From Spirochaeta sp. (GTDB lineage: Bacteria; Spirochaetota; Spirochaetia; DSM-27196; Alkalispirochaetaceae), in the NCBI GenBank assembly GCA_007117185.1, contig SKHA01000323.1, forward strand, positions 1 to 8,521: a DNA stretch of 8,521 nucleotides, given 5' to 3'. Positions 5,891 through 8,521 of the stretch are shown piece after piece. Positions within the stretch are counted from its first letter, which is position 1. The number at the start of each line of letters is the position of its first letter. The notes under the pieces are model-generated. The model saw only the letters and a program-made list of their open reading frames with translations. It did not search any database and was not told the DNA's origin. The position numbers were made by a program, and so were the translations under genes.

Positions 5891-7929
5891 ACCCGGAACG
5901 AACCATCGACTTTCGCTATCAGCCCCCCATCATCCAGACGTGTATCGGCCTGGTGGATGACCCCCATAAAACGATTGTACGGGAAGACGGCAGCCTGAAC
6001 TACGGTTTCGAACCCTTTGTCTTTCATGACTTTCAGGAACTCACGGTGCCCCCGGGGGATCAGATACCCCGGAGGTACACTCCGACCGGTACTCGTAACA
6101 TGGGTTTCACGCATCGCCTCAGGCCGGAGTTTACCCATCGGGATACCCTGGTACGGCGAACACAGGAGTATGGAGATCCGGAGGTTGCGTTCGTGACCAC
6201 CACGGAGGAGTACGAAAAGACCACCCTGACCTGGAAGGTGTTCGCGTATCAGCAGGAGGGGTTGCGTGCGGATATCCTCCACTGGCATATGGAGGCTGCG
6301 GAAGACTTTGGCCGCGCTCCCTCGCGGGTGGAACTGATTGTTGACGGCTCGCTGGACGGGTTGCCCACTGTTATAGAATCACCGGGTACCACAGAGCACT
6401 GGACGGAGCACGGGCTGGTGATCCCCGGGTTGAACCACTACGCGTTTCTGCGATCAGGAGACACACGGGAAGGCGTATTTGCGATCATCCTTGAAGGGTC
6501 ACTTGCGGAGGACACAGTTACACCGCAATGGGCCAGCGCCATTGAAGACGAGATGCACACCTACTGGAAGAGTGTGCGCCCCTTCCGGAACCGTTTTGAG
6601 ATTCCTGATCAGCAGATCATGGACATGCTGGCGTCCTGCGGGCGAAACATTCTGCAGGCCCGGGAGCTGAAGGACGGAGTGTACCAGTTCCAGGTTGGCC
6701 CCACCATCTACCGGGGGCTCTGGGTTGTGGACGGACATTTCTTCCTGGAAGCGGCCCACATGATGGGTCGGGGCGACGAGGCAAGAAGCGGAATCGATGC
6801 TGTGTTGCAGCGCGCGAAAGCTGATGGCTCCATTCAAATACTGCCGGGTCACCTCAAGGAAACCGCCGTGGCCCTTGCAACGTTTGTACGCCAGTGCGAG
6901 CTGCTGGATGACGACGAGCGTCTGAAGGAGCTGTGGCCTGTCATGCTCCGCGCCCTGGAACATCTGCGTACCTTGCGTGCCGAGGCCAGGGCGGCCGGTC
7001 CCGAATACGAAGGGTACCGGCTCTTTCCTCCCGCCTTTGCCGATGGGGGAGTGTCGGACATCGTTCCGGAGTACACTACGCCATTATGGGCGGCAGTTGG
7101 TTTGAAGATGGCCTGCGAAGCGGGAGAACGACTTCAGCTGGATCGCTACGAGGCGTTCAGGGAACTCTACCACGAGGTGATGGCGGGGCTGCACCACTGT
7201 ATCGCCAGAGACACCAGGACTACCGACGAGGGTATTCCGTACCTGCCAACGAGCATGGTGGATAACGGATACAACAAACCACAATCGGGCACGTGGAGTC
7301 TTGCCCACGCCATGCATCCCGGAGAAATCTTTGCCCCGGATGATCCCCTGGTTCAGAACTTCCTGCGCCTCCTCGATGCGATCGACGATGAGCAGGGGCT
7401 GCCAAAGGAAACCGGGTGGTTGCACGATCAGGGGATGTGGTCCTACTCCGGGGCGTTCTATGCCCAGGTGTGGCTCTACGCGGGGTTCCCTCAGAAAGCA
7501 GTGGATTACCTGTACGCCTTCGCCAACCATGCGGCACCGAGCAGGGTGTGGCGGGAGGATCACGCGCTGGTTCATTCGAACTCGGCGGAATACTGCGGTG
7601 ACATGCCGCACAACTGGGCGTCCGTGGAGTTCATTCGCCTTGTCAGGAATCTGCTGGTCCTGGAGAGAGGGGATGCGCTGCATCTGCTGACGGGATTGCC
7701 GGACGAATGGCTCCCCCGGCACGACAACCCCCTCGTTCTGGAGGATACCCCCACGAAATACGGGTCATTTTCTGTGAGGCTGACTGTGCAGACGGGAGGA
7801 GGGTACCATCTGGAGGTCAGCAGAACTCCCGGTAACCAGACACCGGAAGGGATCATTGTGCACTGGCACGGAGAGGAACGGATCCTGCCGGCTGATCAGT
7901 CAACGTGGTTCATCCAGCTGGCGGAATAA
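5887..7929 (+). CDS. Putative (alpha/alpha)6 six-hairpin glycoside hydrolase-like protein
   Basis: This 680-residue protein has no signal peptide and is probably cytoplasmic. Composition suggests three parts: an N-terminal beta-rich region (about 1-235), a helical barrel (about 240-600), and a short C-terminal beta region (about 600-680). This is the layout of six-hairpin glycosidases such as the trehalase, glucoamylase and rhamnosidase clans. Conserved-looking segments are Tyr-Arg-Gly-Leu-Trp-Val-Val-Asp-Gly at 275-283, Gln-Ser-Gly-Thr-Trp-Ser-Leu-Ala-His at 466-474, Trp-Ser-Tyr-Ser-Gly-Ala-Phe at 518-524, and Gly-Asp-Met-Pro-His-Asn-Trp-Ala-Ser at 571-579. Asp282 and acids near 507-514 are candidate catalytic residues, but I cannot assign them. 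It overlaps the previous stop by ATGA and is followed one base after its own stop by a paralogue. I do not recognise the exact family, and a phosphorylase or non-catalytic role is possible. Confidence 0.7.
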   Translation: MNPERTIDFRYQPPIIQTCIGLVDDPHKTIVREDGSLNYGFEPFVFHDFQELTVPPGDQIPRRYTPTGTRNMGFTHRLRPEFTHRDTLVRRTQEYGDPEVAFVTTTEEYEKTTLTWKVFAYQQEGLRADILHWHMEAAEDFGRAPSRVELIVDGSLDGLPTVIESPGTTEHWTEHGLVIPGLNHYAFLRSGDTREGVFAIILEGSLAEDTVTPQWASAIEDEMHTYWKSVRPFRNRFEIPDQQIMDMLASCGRNILQARELKDGVYQFQVGPTIYRGLWVVDGHFFLEAAHMMGRGDEARSGIDAVLQRAKADGSIQILPGHLKETAVALATFVRQCELLDDDERLKELWPVMLRALEHLRTLRAEARAAGPEYEGYRLFPPAFADGGVSDIVPEYTTPLWAAVGLKMACEAGERLQLDRYEAFRELYHEVMAGLHHCIARDTRTTDEGIPYLPTSMVDNGYNKPQSGTWSLAHAMHPGEIFAPDDPLVQNFLRLLDAIDDEQGLPKETGWLHDQGMWSYSGAFYAQVWLYAGFPQKAVDYLYAFANHAAPSRVWREDHALVHSNSAEYCGDMPHNWASVEFIRLVRNLLVLERGDALHLLTGLPDEWLPRHDNPLVLEDTPTKYGSFSVRLTVQTGGGYHLEVSRTPGNQTPEGIIVHWHGEERILPADQSTWFIQLAE

Positions 7930-7930
7930 T

Positions 7931-8521
7931 ATGATGGAAACTGGAAATACCAAGAGCGGCCACCGGGAAAGACGCAGGATCGACTTCCGTTACCCGCCGG
8001 ATATCCAGCAGGTGTGTATCGGGCTGATCGATGACCCCTTCAAGACGATCGTCCGGGAAGACGGGAGCCTGAACTACGGATACATCGGCAGCAGCGACTT
8101 CACCGACGATGATGCAGGCGGCAGTGGTGGCGGTGACGCCGGTGGTGCCGCTGCTGGTGCCGCAAGCGCACCGGGTGCCGACAACCCTCAGGGTGCTGCC
8201 TGTGTTCCGGGTGCCGACAGCGCCCCCGCAGTGCCCGCGCAGCTCGCCGACAGCAATGCGGCGTTCCGGTATCGCCTCAAGCCGCGGTTTTCTCATCGTG
8301 ACCACCTGGTGCGGCGTACCCAGGGTTTCGGTGACCCCCGGGTGGCGATGGTCACCACCACCGAGGAGTTTGTCCATACCACCCTGCGGTGGGAGGTGTT
8401 CGCCTGGTACGACCAGGCCACGGGGCTGCGCGCCGACGTGATCATCTGGGAGATGACCACCGGTGAGGACTTCCGCCGGGCTCCCAGCCGGGTGGAGCTG
8501 GAGCTTTCCACCGCCGCGGCC
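7931..8521 (+). CDS. Second six-hairpin-like protein, paralogue of the upstream gene (3' partial)
   Basis: The frame opens with tandem ATGs at 7931 and 7934, one base after the previous TAA, and stays open to the window end (197 residues). Only a weak GGCGGA (7920-7925) precedes it, so translation is probably coupled to the upstream gene. Residues 17-50 match residues 7-40 of the upstream protein at 28 of 34 positions, and 112-159 match 74-121 at 32 of 48, by hand alignment. Later segments Gly-Leu-Arg-Ala-Asp and Arg-Ala-Pro-Ser-Arg-Val-Glu-Leu also recur. Between the blocks, a 33-residue stretch of the upstream copy is replaced by 61 residues, mostly a Gly/Ala/Asp-rich low-complexity insert (about 59-110). 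The catalytic barrel, if present, lies beyond the window. Function is inferred only from the paralogue. Confidence 0.85.
   Translation, partial: MMETGNTKSGHRERRRIDFRYPPDIQQVCIGLIDDPFKTIVREDGSLNYGYIGSSDFTDDDAGGSGGGDAGGAAAGAASAPGADNPQGAACVPGADSAPAVPAQLADSNAAFRYRLKPRFSHRDHLVRRTQGFGDPRVAMVTTTEEFVHTTLRWEVFAWYDQATGLRADVIIWEMTTGEDFRRAPSRVELELSTAAA
8144..8216 (+). repeat. In-frame GGTGCYG repeat with 18-bp period in the second six-hairpin gene
   Basis: The heptamer GGTGCYG starts at 8144, 8156, 8174, 8192 and 8210, that is with steps of 12, 18, 18 and 18 bases. All copies are in frame and encode Gly-Ala at residues 72, 76, 82, 88 and 94. The longer unit CCGGGTGCCGACA is exact at 8171-8183 and 8207-8219. 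This looks like a region grown by short duplications or slippage, and it codes for a flexible, probably disordered loop. Confidence 0.75.

Noticed and set aside
7084..7722. A 212-codon minus-strand open frame opposite the first six-hairpin gene.
   Set aside because: Composition-driven shadow of a supported coding frame, with no recognisable domain.
8144..8216. The regular repeats as a possible CRISPR array.
   Set aside because: The units are only 7-13 bases, in frame within a coding region, and there are no spacers of CRISPR size or cas genes.
8109..8441. A + strand open frame of 110 codons and an overlapping minus-strand frame (7910-8377) at the window end.
   Set aside because: The frame from 7931 matches the upstream paralogue on both sides of this region, so the others are shadows caused by the repetitive GC-rich insert.

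Overview
The window holds seven genes, all on the + strand and tightly packed. They look like one carbohydrate-uptake and carbohydrate-processing operon of a GC-rich bacterium. A spirochaete is my best guess. The main reason is the leader of the solute-binding protein, which ends in a Leu-Phe-Ala cleavage site followed by Gly-Gly-Gly and an acidic, Glu-rich stretch with no lipobox cysteine; from memory this is common in sugar-binding proteins of the Spirochaeta group. The high third-position GC fits Spirochaeta/Alkalispirochaeta-like genomes but does not prove it.

Layout: (1) 1-1415 is the 3' part of a PHP-like metallohydrolase (DUF3604, CehA/McbA-like) cut by the window start. (2) 1416-1537 is a leader with two inverted repeats, one abutting the Shine-Dalgarno of the next gene. 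(3) 1538-2806 encodes an extracytoplasmic family 1 sugar-binding protein. (4) 2807-2906 is a short, highly structured gap with a 10-bp hairpin, two palindromes and a 19-bp tandem repeat. (5) 2907-3788 and 3785-4627 encode the two CUT1 permeases, with overlapping ATGA stop/start codons. (6) 4631-5890 encodes a polysaccharide pyruvyl transferase-family protein. (7) 5887-7929 encodes a 680-aa protein that looks like an (alpha/alpha)6 six-hairpin glycosidase. (8) 7931-8521 is the start of a second, paralogous gene carrying a Gly/Ala-rich repeat insert and cut by the window end. There is no gene-free stretch longer than 122 bp.

Working model (inference): the binding protein captures an oligosaccharide and the two permeases import it, using an ATPase encoded elsewhere because none is present here. 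The six-hairpin proteins and the PHP-like metallohydrolase would then process the sugar in the cell. The pyruvyl transferase-like protein is the odd member, since that family normally builds decorated glycans. No residue pattern lets me name the substrate. The most distinctive signals are the tandem six-hairpin paralogues, the 18-bp-periodic insert in the second one, a 12-bp repeat linker in the pyruvyl transferase-like gene, and the structured gap between the binding-protein and permease genes. I saw no tRNA, rRNA, CRISPR array, insertion sequence or intrinsic terminator.
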